Part shown: in pieces, positions 15,739 to 22,498 of the stretch
Layout: each line of letters begins with the position of its first letter
Numbering within the stretch: position 1 is the stretch's first letter
IMG/VR virus record: IMGVR_UViG_3300045996_002405
Coordinates: 1-59,060 of that record
Strand: one strand, 5' to 3'
Length of the DNA stretch: 59,060 bases
Source: a virus
Program-made: the position numbers and the translations under genes
Notes under the pieces: model-generated
Told to the model about the DNA's origin: nothing
Seen by the model: the letters and a program-made list of their open reading frames with translations, nothing else
Databases searched by the model: none

Positions 15739-16190
15739 GGCTGCACCTTCCTGATCTGCGCGGCCGCCATGTTGGCCGCGCGGGCGCGTGCGTCCCGGCT
15801 GGCGAACTCGGTGCTCGTCAGGTGCGGGGCGACCTGGATGCGCTGCACCAGGACGTCGGCGTGCCCTCCCTCGGGGGAGAGCATCACCCAGCGCAGGTCG
15901 ATCACCGGGGGCTGCAGCGGCATGTCGGTCTCCGCCGAGGCCCACCGGTCGAGGGCGAACAGCGCGGCGTCGGACTGCTCGTCGAACTCGCGGCCGAGGT
16001 CGTAGACGTTGGGCACGGCGTAGTAGCGGCGGATCAGCTTCGAGCCGACAGCGATGAGACCGAGCACGGTTTCCCCCGTGGACATGGTGCGGGCGCGGTC
16101 CGCGCCCGCTGGACTTTGAGCGGTGGACTGCCGAGCGGGTGCACAGCACGCGCAGTGCGCGCCGTGCACCCTGGCGACGGGCTGGGTCAT
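15735..16190 (-). CDS. Hypothetical protein
   Basis: 151 residues from ATG 16190, chosen for its ATGA overlap with the upstream stop; an internal ATG at 16085 gives 116 residues. The N-terminus has ARVHGAHCACCAPA. The remainder includes strands (VIDLRWVMLSPEGGHADVLVQRIQVAPHL) and a C-terminal alanine/arginine helix. Not recognised. Confidence 0.6.
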   Translation of the reverse strand: MTQPVARVHGAHCACCAPARQSTAQSPAGADRARTMSTGETVLGLIAVGSKLIRRYYAVPNVYDLGREFDEQSDAALFALDRWASAETDMPLQPPVIDLRWVMLSPEGGHADVLVQRIQVAPHLTSTEFASRDARARAANMAAAQIRKVQP

Positions 16191-16513
16191 CGGGTCAGCA
16201 GCGCCGTGGTGGCGCACTCGACGGCCGCGGGGATGGACAGGTCGGCCAGCGTCACGCCGGACTCGATCTCGCTGGTGAGGGTCCAGGTCAGGACGTCGTC
16301 GCGGCCGTCGACCGGCTGGCTGACCAGGCACCAGCGGTGCTCGTTGCGCTCGGTGGTCAGGACGAGGGCGGAGCCGGGGACGTCGTGCCGGGCGACCCAC
16401 GTCGCGCCGAGCACGGTCACCGTGTAGTCCACCTGCGCGCCGGTGTGGTCGACGGCGTCGGGGCCGGTGCGCACGACTGCGGGGTTCGGGCGGGGGACGG
16501 TCAGCTGGGACAT
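16187..16513 (-). CDS. Hypothetical beta-rich protein
   Basis: 108 residues, ATG. Repeated strands (DYTVTVLGATWVARHD, ALVLTTERNEHRWCLVSQ, VLTWTLTSEIESG) suggest a small beta sandwich. There is a 50-base gap to the upstream gene. Function unknown. Confidence 0.62.
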   Translation of the reverse strand: MSQLTVPRPNPAVVRTGPDAVDHTGAQVDYTVTVLGATWVARHDVPGSALVLTTERNEHRWCLVSQPVDGRDDVLTWTLTSEIESGVTLADLSIPAAVECATTALLTR

Positions 16514-16563
16514 GTGGCGTTCCTTCGAGGTCGTGTTCTTCGGGGTCAGGGCGGTCGGGGTGG

Positions 16564-16824
16564 TCAGCGGCCGAACTTCGGGGCGGCGGTCAGGGTGCGG
16601 CGGGCGCGGTCCTGGCGACCGGCGCTCACGGCGTCCTCGACGCGGTAGAGCGTCAGCAGTGCGGTGTCGTGGTCGAGGGCCGCGCGGGCGAGCGCGATCA
16701 GCGCGGCCCGGTCAGCGCCGTCGAACTGCTCGACGAGGTCGGGGACCTGAACGCAGGTGGCCCGGATCCACGCGATGATCTTCCGTTCGGTCGCGCGGAC
16801 GGGGTGCGGGTAGTTGGTCTTCAC
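16564..16824 (-). CDS. Small helical hypothetical protein
   Basis: 86 residues, GTG start, with TTAGGAGGGCG upstream as ribosome-binding site. Two or three helices (ATERKIIAWIRATCVQVPDLVEQF, RAALIALARAALDHDTALLTLY). First gene after the promoter at 16857. Not recognised. Confidence 0.62.
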   Translation of the reverse strand: MKTNYPHPVRATERKIIAWIRATCVQVPDLVEQFDGADRAALIALARAALDHDTALLTLYRVEDAVSAGRQDRARRTLTAAPKFGR

Positions 16825-16856
16825 CGGTCGCCCTCCTAACTCTGGTATCGCTAGTA

Positions 16857-16885
16857 ACCCTAGGGCTAGATGGGGTGGAAATCAA
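16857..16885 (-). promoter_or_regulatory. Promoter TTGATT-N17-TAGGGT
   Basis: On the minus strand, -35 TTGATT (16880-16885), 17-base spacer, -10 TAGGGT (16857-16862) within AACCCTAGGGCT. It drives the run 16824 to 15511. Confidence 0.72.
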
Positions 16886-16917
16886 CCGGGTTGGTGAAGT
16901 TCTTGCAGGCCAGAGAG

Positions 16918-17388
16918 CTAGGCGAGCAGCGCGAGACTCTTCGCGGCTTGCTTCTGGTAGCCGATTCCCGGCGCCGCTTCGTAGACGTCGTGGGTTACGA
17001 CCCATGACGTCTCGACGCGCTCGGCCGCGTCCGCCAGGCGCACGCGGTACGCGGCGGGCAGGAAGCACCAGACCTCGACCAGCTCGCGGCCGCCGGTGAC
17101 GTCGGCGAGCTGGTCGGCGAGCTGGTCGATGTCGATCGAGCACGCGTCGCGCATCGTGACGTCGTAGGGGTCGACGACCTGGTCGAGGTCGAGCAGGCCG
17201 TACCGGGCCGACAGGATCATGACGCGGGTCGGACCGCTGGTCGCGGCCGCTTCGGCGACGACGTCGCGGAGGACCTGGCGGAACGCGCTCCCGGTGTAGA
17301 GGTCGCGCGCGGGGGCGGCCGCGGCGAGCTTGGCACCGCCGCAGGGGACGACGAAGACGTTCAGCCGCTCGTCCTGGTCCTGGTGCAC
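16918..17388 (-). CDS. DUF6884/YaaA-like protein
   Basis: 156 residues from GTG 17388 with GGGGGG upstream. The pattern VPCGGAKLAAAAPARDLYTGSAFRQVL...VMILSARYGLLDLDQVVDPYDVTM matches the DUF6884 family, a relative of YaaA, found in actinobacteria and their phages and mostly uncharacterised. Conserved Cys (PCGG), Tyr/Gly (SARYGLL) and Pro-Tyr-Asp (PYD) are present, so it looks intact. Single-gene unit behind a promoter carrying AAACCCTAGGGTTT. The molecular role is unknown. Confidence 0.72.
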   Translation of the reverse strand: MHQDQDERLNVFVVPCGGAKLAAAAPARDLYTGSAFRQVLRDVVAEAAATSGPTRVMILSARYGLLDLDQVVDPYDVTMRDACSIDIDQLADQLADVTGGRELVEVWCFLPAAYRVRLADAAERVETSWVVTHDVYEAAPGIGYQKQAAKSLALLA

Positions 17389-17423
17389 GGTGCCCCCCTG
17401 GTGTGATGCCCTACCAACACCAC

Positions 17424-17437
17424 AAACCCTAGGGTTT
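17424..17437 (-). promoter_or_regulatory. Perfect palindrome AAACCCTAGGGTTT (promoter/operator)
   Basis: 14-bp perfect palindrome with -10-like TAGGGT on the minus strand. The following GTGGTGTTGGTAGGGC is shared base for base with the site at 21448. No good -35 is seen here. Confidence 0.65.
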
Positions 17438-17460
17438 GTACGGCTATGTCGGTAGACGCC

Positions 17461-17492
17461 GAACGGGGCGTACCGGCCGGTACGCCCCGTTC
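17461..17492. terminator. 32-bp perfect palindromic terminator
   Basis: GAACGGGGCGTACCGG (17461-17476) against 17477-17492 with no loop bases. It lies between the stop at 17509 (minus) and the promoter of 17388. Confidence 0.75.
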
Positions 17493-17508
17493 GACCAGGG
17501 GGAGAGGG

Positions 17509-17856
17509 TCAGGCGGACAGCTGGAAAAGCACGGCCTGGTCGCCCGGTTCCGGTGTCGCCGGCGTGCTCGCGCGGGCGACGACGTGGTTGCGGCACGCGG
17601 GCCGGCGGCAGGAGATCTCGTCGGACGTCTCGTGCAGCCGGCCGAAGTCCCAGCCGGAGACCCCGACCCGGCACGCGGGCACCATGACGTCGACGCCGAG
17701 GAAGGTCGCCGGGATCACGGCGTGCACGCGGCCGCGGGGACCGACGCGCCCGTTGCGGCCGCCGCGGAACCGCCGCACGAACTCTTCGCTCACCCCGTGC
17801 AGGAACGTGCGTGCGCTCACCAGGGTCAGCGGGTCCGTGTGCGCTGTAGCGCTCAT
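17509..17856 (-). CDS. Hypothetical protein
   Basis: 115 residues, ATG; weak ribosome-binding site, so the start is uncertain. Arg-rich centre (FVRRFRGGRNGRVGPRGR), then hydrophobic strands (VHAVIPATFLGVDVMVPACRVGVSG) and SCRRPACRN. The upstream region contains TGTCCGGACATTGACC. Not recognised. Confidence 0.55.
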   Translation of the reverse strand: MSATAHTDPLTLVSARTFLHGVSEEFVRRFRGGRNGRVGPRGRVHAVIPATFLGVDVMVPACRVGVSGWDFGRLHETSDEISCRRPACRNHVVARASTPATPEPGDQAVLFQLSA

Positions 17857-17920
17857 GGCGTCAGTGTGGCAGGTCGCCCAGCTGCTCACTTGCGTCGTTC
17901 GGGTCAATGTCCGGACACAA

Positions 17921-17956
17921 GTGGTCCCCCTCACACGGACGCGTGAGGGGGACCAC
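17921..17956 (-). terminator. Terminator after gene 17976-18731
   Basis: 14-bp arms GTGGTCCCCCTCAC (17921-17934) and 17943-17956 with an 8-base loop, just past the stop of the minus-strand gene. Confidence 0.78.
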
Positions 17957-17975
17957 CGTGGTGCTGCTCGGGGAG

Positions 17976-18731
17976 CTACTCCGGTGATGGTGCGCCTTGG
18001 TTGAGCGCGGGTGCGCCCTGGTCCAGCAGGTCGTGCCACTGGGCCAGCTCGTGCTGCCAACCGGCCCCGTCTCCGGGGTCGTCGCCGCCGAGACCGAACG
18101 TCACGCCCAGCGCCATGACGAGCGTGGTGGCGATCTGCTGGTGGTGTGCGGCCAGCTGCAGATGACGGTCACCGCGACGAGCCGCGGCGCGGCGTTCGCG
18201 GTCGGACCGCTGCGCGCCGGCGGGCAGCACGACCTCGGCTTCGGCGTAGAGATTCGCCGCGCACGCCGCATGCATCTCGGCGGTCCGCACGTGGTCGGCG
18301 CCGCTGCGTTGACCGGCATCGAGCCGCCAGGTGCACAGTTTCCGCAGCCGTGCGTACTTCGTGCGGGTGCTGTGGCCGTCCCACAGCGCGGCGGGGTGTC
18401 CGGGGTCGACGGTGGGCACGTGGCCGAACACGGTCGCGGCCTGCTCGGCGGGGATGTGCCAGCTCATCTGTCCGACGAGGTTGTTCGTCACGTAGAGCAC
18501 GACGAACCCCGGCCAGCGCGGGTCGTTGTCGCAGAGCACCGCGTGCGAGTCGGGGTCGACGGTCAGCCACTCCAGAACGCGGGAGCGCTCTTCGTACACG
18601 GCGTCGAGCGCGGGCCGAACGGTCTCCCGGTGCAGGATGGTCGCCCACTCACGGGCGACGTCCGCGTACGGCCGGTCGGGGATGCCCTCGGCCAGCAGCT
18701 CGGCCAGTCGGGCGCTCAGGGTGTCGATCAC
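17976..18731 (-). CDS. Hypothetical protein
   Basis: 251 residues, GTG overlapping the upstream stop. N-terminal helices (LSARLAELLAEG, YADVAREWATILHRETVRPALDAVYEERSRVLEWL), a strand-rich middle (GFVVLYVTNNLVGQMSW), and a C-terminal helix that may be a weak membrane segment (TTLVMALGVTFGLGG). Not recognised. Confidence 0.6.
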   Translation of the reverse strand: MIDTLSARLAELLAEGIPDRPYADVAREWATILHRETVRPALDAVYEERSRVLEWLTVDPDSHAVLCDNDPRWPGFVVLYVTNNLVGQMSWHIPAEQAATVFGHVPTVDPGHPAALWDGHSTRTKYARLRKLCTWRLDAGQRSGADHVRTAEMHAACAANLYAEAEVVLPAGAQRSDRERRAAARRGDRHLQLAAHHQQIATTLVMALGVTFGLGGDDPGDGAGWQHELAQWHDLLDQGAPALNQGAPSPE

Positions 18732-19096
18732 GTGTTCGTCGCCTTCCTGCTCTCGTCGGCCAGCCGTGCGGCTTCGCGCCGGAAGTCGGCGGCCATCGCG
18801 TCGCCGGACGCGATCAGCGCGCCGAGGTACTGCAGAACCTCGGTCGCGTCGACGTTCGTCGGTATCCGGCGGGTGGTGCTCCAGTCCGCGGCGCTCTGCG
18901 GGGTCGAGGGCAGCGGCCCGAGGTCGTCGATCTGATCGCGCAGCTCGATCAGACCGGTCGCGAACGTCGTCCACCAGGTCGCGGCGCGGGCGGCGTCTTC
19001 CTCTCCGCGCACGAGCGCGTGACGGACGGCGTGCTCGGTGCGCACATCGGGGTCGGGGTGCCAGCTGGGTCGGTCGTGCTCGGTGGTGGTGCTCAT
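18728..19096 (-). CDS. Small hypothetical protein
   Basis: 122 residues, ATG with TCAGGAGGATG upstream. Helical (ARAATWWTTFATGLIELRDQIDDLG, ATEVLQYLGALIASGDAMAADFRREAARLADES). First gene of the two-gene unit driven by the nested palindrome promoter at 19119. Not recognised. Confidence 0.62.
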   Translation of the reverse strand: MSTTTEHDRPSWHPDPDVRTEHAVRHALVRGEEDAARAATWWTTFATGLIELRDQIDDLGPLPSTPQSAADWSTTRRIPTNVDATEVLQYLGALIASGDAMAADFRREAARLADESRKATNT

Positions 19097-19103
19097 GTCG
19101 GGG

Positions 19104-19355
19104 TCATCCTCCTGAGACGGACATTGCTCCCATAACCCTAGTAAAACTAGGTTTAGGGGAGCAATGTCCGGACACTCGGCGTTCGGGTGAATCAGGCCGA
19201 TTCGCGCAGTACCGGCGCGGTGTGGACGGTGCCCAGGAGCTCGTCGTCAGTTCGCGGAGCGCGTCCAGCCAGTCGTCGGCCTGGTCCACGGTCGGCAGCA
19301 GCAATGGGCTATACGCCGGACGGGTGACCCCGACGCTCTCGGCGTCGACGACCAC
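19104..19355 (-). CDS. Doubtful small protein overlapping a promoter
   Basis: 83 residues from GTG 19355, without an evident ribosome-binding site. The first 50 residues look protein-like (LPTVDQADDWLDALRELTTS), but the last 30 are read through the nested palindrome at 19119-19169. It may be a decayed or C-terminally extended gene. Confidence 0.35.
   Translation of the reverse strand: MVVDAESVGVTRPAYSPLLLPTVDQADDWLDALRELTTSSWAPSTPRRYCANRPDSPERRVSGHCSPKPSFTRVMGAMSVSGG
19119..19169 (-). promoter_or_regulatory. Nested palindromic promoter/operator
   Basis: 13-bp arms GGACATTGCTCCC (19119-19131) and 19157-19169 enclose a second dyad CCTAGT-aaa-ACTAGG (19137-19151). The minus strand reads TTGCTC-N18-TAGGGT, a promoter for 19096. 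The palindrome TGTCCGGACA overlaps the far end. Confidence 0.72.
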
Positions 19356-19373
19356 CCGTCCGACCAGCGCAGA

Positions 19374-19961
19374 TCAGGGCGTCAGGATCCCACCGCAGGT
19401 CCGGCACAGCACCCGGTCGAGCGGGTCTCCGGCCGGCGTCACGTGTCCGCACGCACTGCACACCCACTCCCCGCGCCAGTCGTCCCACAGCCCGTAGTCG
19501 GTGGGCAGGAAGCGCGTCCAGAGGTGTTCGGCCGTGACCGGGTCGACGACGATTCGGCGCACCGCGTCCCAGCGGCGCCGGGCGACGGGGTCGGTGATGT
19601 CGCTCATCCACTCCCGCACGCGCGAGTAGTGCGGTTCCGCCAGCTCGCCGTCTTCCATCGCGCGCGTGGCCCGCATCGTGCAGTCGGCTTCGTCCAGCGC
19701 CGCCGCCGTGACGAGCCGACCCGCGGCTACCTGCAGCCGCTCGGTCACGGCCCGGTCGCCGCGACGCTCGGCGCTCATCCGCGCGGTCACCAGCGCGAGC
19801 GCGAGCACGCTGTTCGCCGACAGCACGCCGGAGCCCTCGGCGGCCAGGTGCTCGGCGTAGCGCACGGCCTGGTCCAGCTGCTCGACTGCGACGGCCGCAG
19901 TCAGCATGCGGACCGCGTCCAGGGTGTAGCTGTCGAGTTCGTAGTGGTCGTGTCCGTACAT
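19374..19961 (-). CDS. Hypothetical protein with C-terminal zinc ribbon
   Basis: 195 residues from ATG 19961, chosen because the start-associated motif and AGGACGGGA lie just upstream; the open frame continues further but with poor codons. Mostly helical (VRMLTAAVAVEQLDQAVRYAEHLA, SVLALALVTARMSAERRGD), ending in WVCSACGHVTPAGDPLDRVLCRTCGGIL, a clear CxxC...CxxC zinc ribbon at residues about 160-190. Probably a nucleic-acid or protein-interaction factor. Family not named. Confidence 0.68.
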   Translation of the reverse strand: MYGHDHYELDSYTLDAVRMLTAAVAVEQLDQAVRYAEHLAAEGSGVLSANSVLALALVTARMSAERRGDRAVTERLQVAAGRLVTAAALDEADCTMRATRAMEDGELAEPHYSRVREWMSDITDPVARRRWDAVRRIVVDPVTAEHLWTRFLPTDYGLWDDWRGEWVCSACGHVTPAGDPLDRVLCRTCGGILTP

Positions 19962-19972
19962 GGCAGTCCCGT

Positions 19973-19985
19973 CCTGGTGGTGGGG
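19973..19985 (-). promoter_or_regulatory. Copy of start-associated motif CCCCACCACCAGG
   Basis: Exact CCCCACCACCAGG on the minus strand, 11 bases upstream of the ATG at 19961 and immediately after the terminator at 19990. Confidence 0.6.
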
Positions 19986-19989
19986 GAGT

Positions 19990-20022
19990 GCGCGCCCGCA
20001 CCGGCGATCGGTGCGGGCGCGC
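19990..20022. terminator. Terminator after gene 20033-21415
   Basis: 14-bp arms GCGCGCCCGCACCG (19990-20003) and 20009-20022 with a 5-base loop, just past the stop at 20033. Confidence 0.8.
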
Positions 20023-20032
20023 GGTGGTGGGG

Positions 20033-21415
20033 TCACGACGCCTTGCGGCGTCCCTTGCCGCGGCCCGGGTAGTACTGCGAGACGCACAGCACCTCACCGA
20101 GCACGGTGAACACCGCGCGGTCGGACTCGTCCTCGATCGTGACGAGGTAGCGCACGCGGCACCACGGGCACGTTGCCGGTGCCACCTGACCGGCCGTCAT
20201 CGGCAGGGTCAGGAAGTGATCGCAGCACGGCGACAGCGTGCGGAGCTTGCCGCGGCTGGTGTCGGTGTAGCGGTAGATCACACGCGTCGGTTCCAGCTGG
20301 TCGGCCGTCACCTGCACGTCCGGACCCAGCTCCGCGAGCGCCGGTCCGTCGAACGACCTGGGATCGAAGTCAGGTTCGAGGTCGGCCAGCAGAGCACGGT
20401 CCCGCTCGGCCTGCTCCGCGTGCTGCAGGTGCCGGGCGAACCGTGCGCGGCCGTCCTCGACCGGCGCGTCCTCGACCGGCGCGTCCTCGCGCTGGACGAG
20501 GTCGACCGCCACGGGCGCGGACTCCTCCGCCGTTGCCTGGTCGTCGGAGGGCTGCTCGGGCTGGACGAGGACGAGGGGCGCGGGCGCGGACTCCTCTGCC
20601 GAAGCGTCGTCGTCGTCCTGGTCGGCGCTCGGCTCGTCGTCGACGTCCTGGTTCTCGTCATCGAGGTGCGACGCGTCGACGTCCTCGACGGGCTCGGTCT
20701 CCAGTTCGGCGACCTCGTCGACGTCGGCCTGGTCCTGGTCGAGCGACAGCTGCTCGGGCTCGTCGACCTCGACCGGCGCCGGAGCGTCGACGGTCTGGTC
20801 GTCCTCGACGACCGTCGCGGCACCCGCGCCCAGCTTGCGCTCGAACTTCTCCCACTGAGCCTCGGTCAGCTCGCGAGGGGTGGTCACACGGACGCCGACG
20901 CTGGTCGTGTCGACCAGGCCCGGCCAGCCGTCGAGGGACGCGGCCAGCTGCTCGGGCGTGGTGTCGGAGCCCTGCGGCAGGTTGGCGCTGGTGAGGTAGA
21001 TCGTGCCGACGATCCGGGTCCGGGCGTTCAGGCCGGGGCCGGAGATGCCGAGCACGGTGCGGACGGCGGAGGTGACGACGCTGGTCGTCGGGAAGCGGAC
21101 GGGAGAGGTGACGGCGGTCATGTCCTCGACCTTTCCAGGGGTGGGAGCGGGGCAGTCCAGGGCGGTGCAGGGCAGAAACTCGGTGAACTCGGCGAACTCG
21201 GCCGGGGTGTCGCCGGGTTCCATGCAGTCGGCCCACGTGGCGGCCAGCAGCGCGGCGGCCGCGGCGTCGTGTCCCAGTTGCGCGTCGACCTCGACCGGGA
21301 ACACGACCTCTGCGCAGAACGCCTCGTGTCGCACGTCCTGGCACGACGTGCGGTGCACCCGTCGGTTGCCGTCGACGCTGTGGATCACCGTGTACGTCGC
21401 CTTGAAGCCCGCCAC
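20033..21415 (-). CDS. Large hypothetical protein with acidic linker and zinc ribbon
   Basis: 460 residues from GTG 21415, preceded by GAGGGAG and the TAGGGT promoter; an upstream GTG (21562) would read through that promoter. The N-terminal part has a Cys pattern (HRTSCQDV, FCAEV). Residues about 95-195 look folded. Residues about 200-320 are a very acidic, low-complexity linker (many Asp/Glu/Val). The C-terminus carries a zinc ribbon (LSPCCDHFLTL...ATCPWCRVRYLV). A scaffold between nucleic acid and a partner is conceivable; not recognised. Confidence 0.65.
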   Translation of the reverse strand: MAGFKATYTVIHSVDGNRRVHRTSCQDVRHEAFCAEVVFPVEVDAQLGHDAAAAALLAATWADCMEPGDTPAEFAEFTEFLPCTALDCPAPTPGKVEDMTAVTSPVRFPTTSVVTSAVRTVLGISGPGLNARTRIVGTIYLTSANLPQGSDTTPEQLAASLDGWPGLVDTTSVGVRVTTPRELTEAQWEKFERKLGAGAATVVEDDQTVDAPAPVEVDEPEQLSLDQDQADVDEVAELETEPVEDVDASHLDDENQDVDDEPSADQDDDDASAEESAPAPLVLVQPEQPSDDQATAEESAPVAVDLVQREDAPVEDAPVEDGRARFARHLQHAEQAERDRALLADLEPDFDPRSFDGPALAELGPDVQVTADQLEPTRVIYRYTDTSRGKLRTLSPCCDHFLTLPMTAGQVAPATCPWCRVRYLVTIEDESDRAVFTVLGEVLCVSQYYPGRGKGRRKAS

Positions 21416-21807
21416 TGTCACTCCCTCGTTTGCCCTACCAACACCACAAACCCTAGGGCTACTAGGGGAGATGTGCAACGCCGGATCTTGTGGGCGCGCC
21501 CACGTTTTCGCAGGTGGCCGCCGGTACGCCGAACGGCGTCGTCCGCGCCGGGTAGCATCCACGCCGCTGGTCAGCTTCGTCCCTTACCTGGTGGTGGGGT
21601 CATCGGCGACACGGCACGAACGACCCTCACGGCGCGCGGCGACGTGGGGGTCGTTCGCGTTCCGGCCGGCTGGAAGCCGCAGAAGTGCTGCGCGGACACG
21701 CCGACCGCCCGATCACGTGTGCGAAACGCAGACGTGGTGTACGGTGCGCATGTCGATCACGGCGCTGGTCCTGCAACGAGCTGACCAGCCCAAACTAGGG
21801 AGGGCAC
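21416..21807. other. Divergent promoter region before the replication genes
   Basis: About 390 bases without a gene. It holds the minus promoter at 21450-21478 and an isolated start-associated motif at 21587-21599 (minus orientation) with no convincing gene behind it. On the plus strand, TGTACGGT near 21740 is a candidate extended -10 for gene 21808. Confidence 0.5.
21450..21478 (-). promoter_or_regulatory. Promoter TTGCAC-N17-TAGGGT
   Basis: On the minus strand, -35 TTGCAC (21473-21478), 17-base spacer, -10 TAGGGT (21450-21455) inside AAACCCTAGGGCT. It drives 20033-21415. Confidence 0.75.
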
Positions 21808-22113
21808 GTGTCCGTGCAGCGATTGCGGAAGTACTGCGAGGGCAGCGCGGCGGCCGACCCGCAGGTGAGTCTCGCGGCGAAGGGCGTCTGGCTCACCCTG
21901 GCCCGCCACGCCGACGCGCAGGGGCGGGTCTTCCTGTCGATCCGTGCGATCGCCGCCGAGACGGCGTCGGGGATCCGGTCGGTGCAGACCGCGCTCGACG
22001 AGCTGATCAGGATCGGGTACCTCACGCGCTACCTGCGTCATCAGGGCGTGCGCGGGTCGGTGTCGACGCTGCACCTGCACTCCCACCCGCAGCCCGGACG
22101 ACGCGCTTCCTGA
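21808..22113 (+). CDS. Small winged-helix DNA-binding protein
   Basis: 101 residues from a GTG with AGGGAGGGC upstream. It has the pattern of the N-terminal domain of phage and plasmid replication initiators: AAKGVWLTLARHADAQGRVFLSIRAIAAETASGIRSVQTALDELIRIGYLTRY, i.e. a winged helix with recognition helix near residues 52-65 and a wing after GYLTR. It resembles the first 90 residues of the next gene. It may regulate that gene or assist at the origin. Confidence 0.72.
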   Translation: MSVQRLRKYCEGSAAADPQVSLAAKGVWLTLARHADAQGRVFLSIRAIAAETASGIRSVQTALDELIRIGYLTRYLRHQGVRGSVSTLHLHSHPQPGRRAS

Positions 22114-22453
22114 CCCCCAACGACGAGCGTTACAGCAGGTAACGCAAGGTCCCCCGTACGAGTGATGTTCTCGCTAAATCGCGTGGAATTTTCGCGTCCC
22201 GGTGCGAGGGTCGACGAGCAAGTACCGCCGTCGACGTGACCCCGTGACCCCAAACGGAAGCGCCCGACACCCTGTCGGGTGTCGGGCGCTTCCACGTAGT
22301 TCGGTCGAGATCCCAGCTTGTTACTTGGCGGTACGCGCTGGGGTGTCGGCTTCTCCTCCGCTGAACGAACTGACCCCGTGAGGCTACCGCGACCGCCGGA
22401 CATAGTCCGCCGGTAGATCGGGTGCACTAGCTCACGGCACGGAAGGACCCACC
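22114..22453 (+). other. Intergenic region between the two winged-helix genes
   Basis: 340 bases. Contains a terminator (22256-22293) and, after it, a near-palindrome CCGCCGGAC-ata-GTCCGCCGG near 22400, close to the expected promoter of the initiator gene. No gene or known RNA seen. Confidence 0.5.
22256..22293 (+). terminator. Terminator after gene 21808
   Basis: Perfect 16-bp arms GGAAGCGCCCGACACC (22256-22271) and 22278-22293, 6-base loop. Confidence 0.8.
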
Positions 22454-22498
22454 GTGCAGAACACGACCGTCCCCACCCAGCTCCGGGGGACACGATGA
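22454..22498 (+). CDS. 14-residue leader peptide coupled to the initiator gene
   Basis: GTG 22454, preceded by GGAAGGA at good spacing, reads 14 codons (MQNTTVPTQLRGTR) and stops in ATGA, overlapping the initiator ATG at 22495. The initiator has no strong ribosome-binding site of its own, so its translation would depend on reading this leader. Found by reading the frame; not proven to be translated. Confidence 0.5.
   Translation: MQNTTVPTQLRGTR

Noticed and set aside
21562-21599. A start at GTG 21562 for the 20033 gene because a start-associated motif lies upstream
   Set aside because: The reading frame would run through the TTGCAC/TAGGGT promoter and has non-coding composition.
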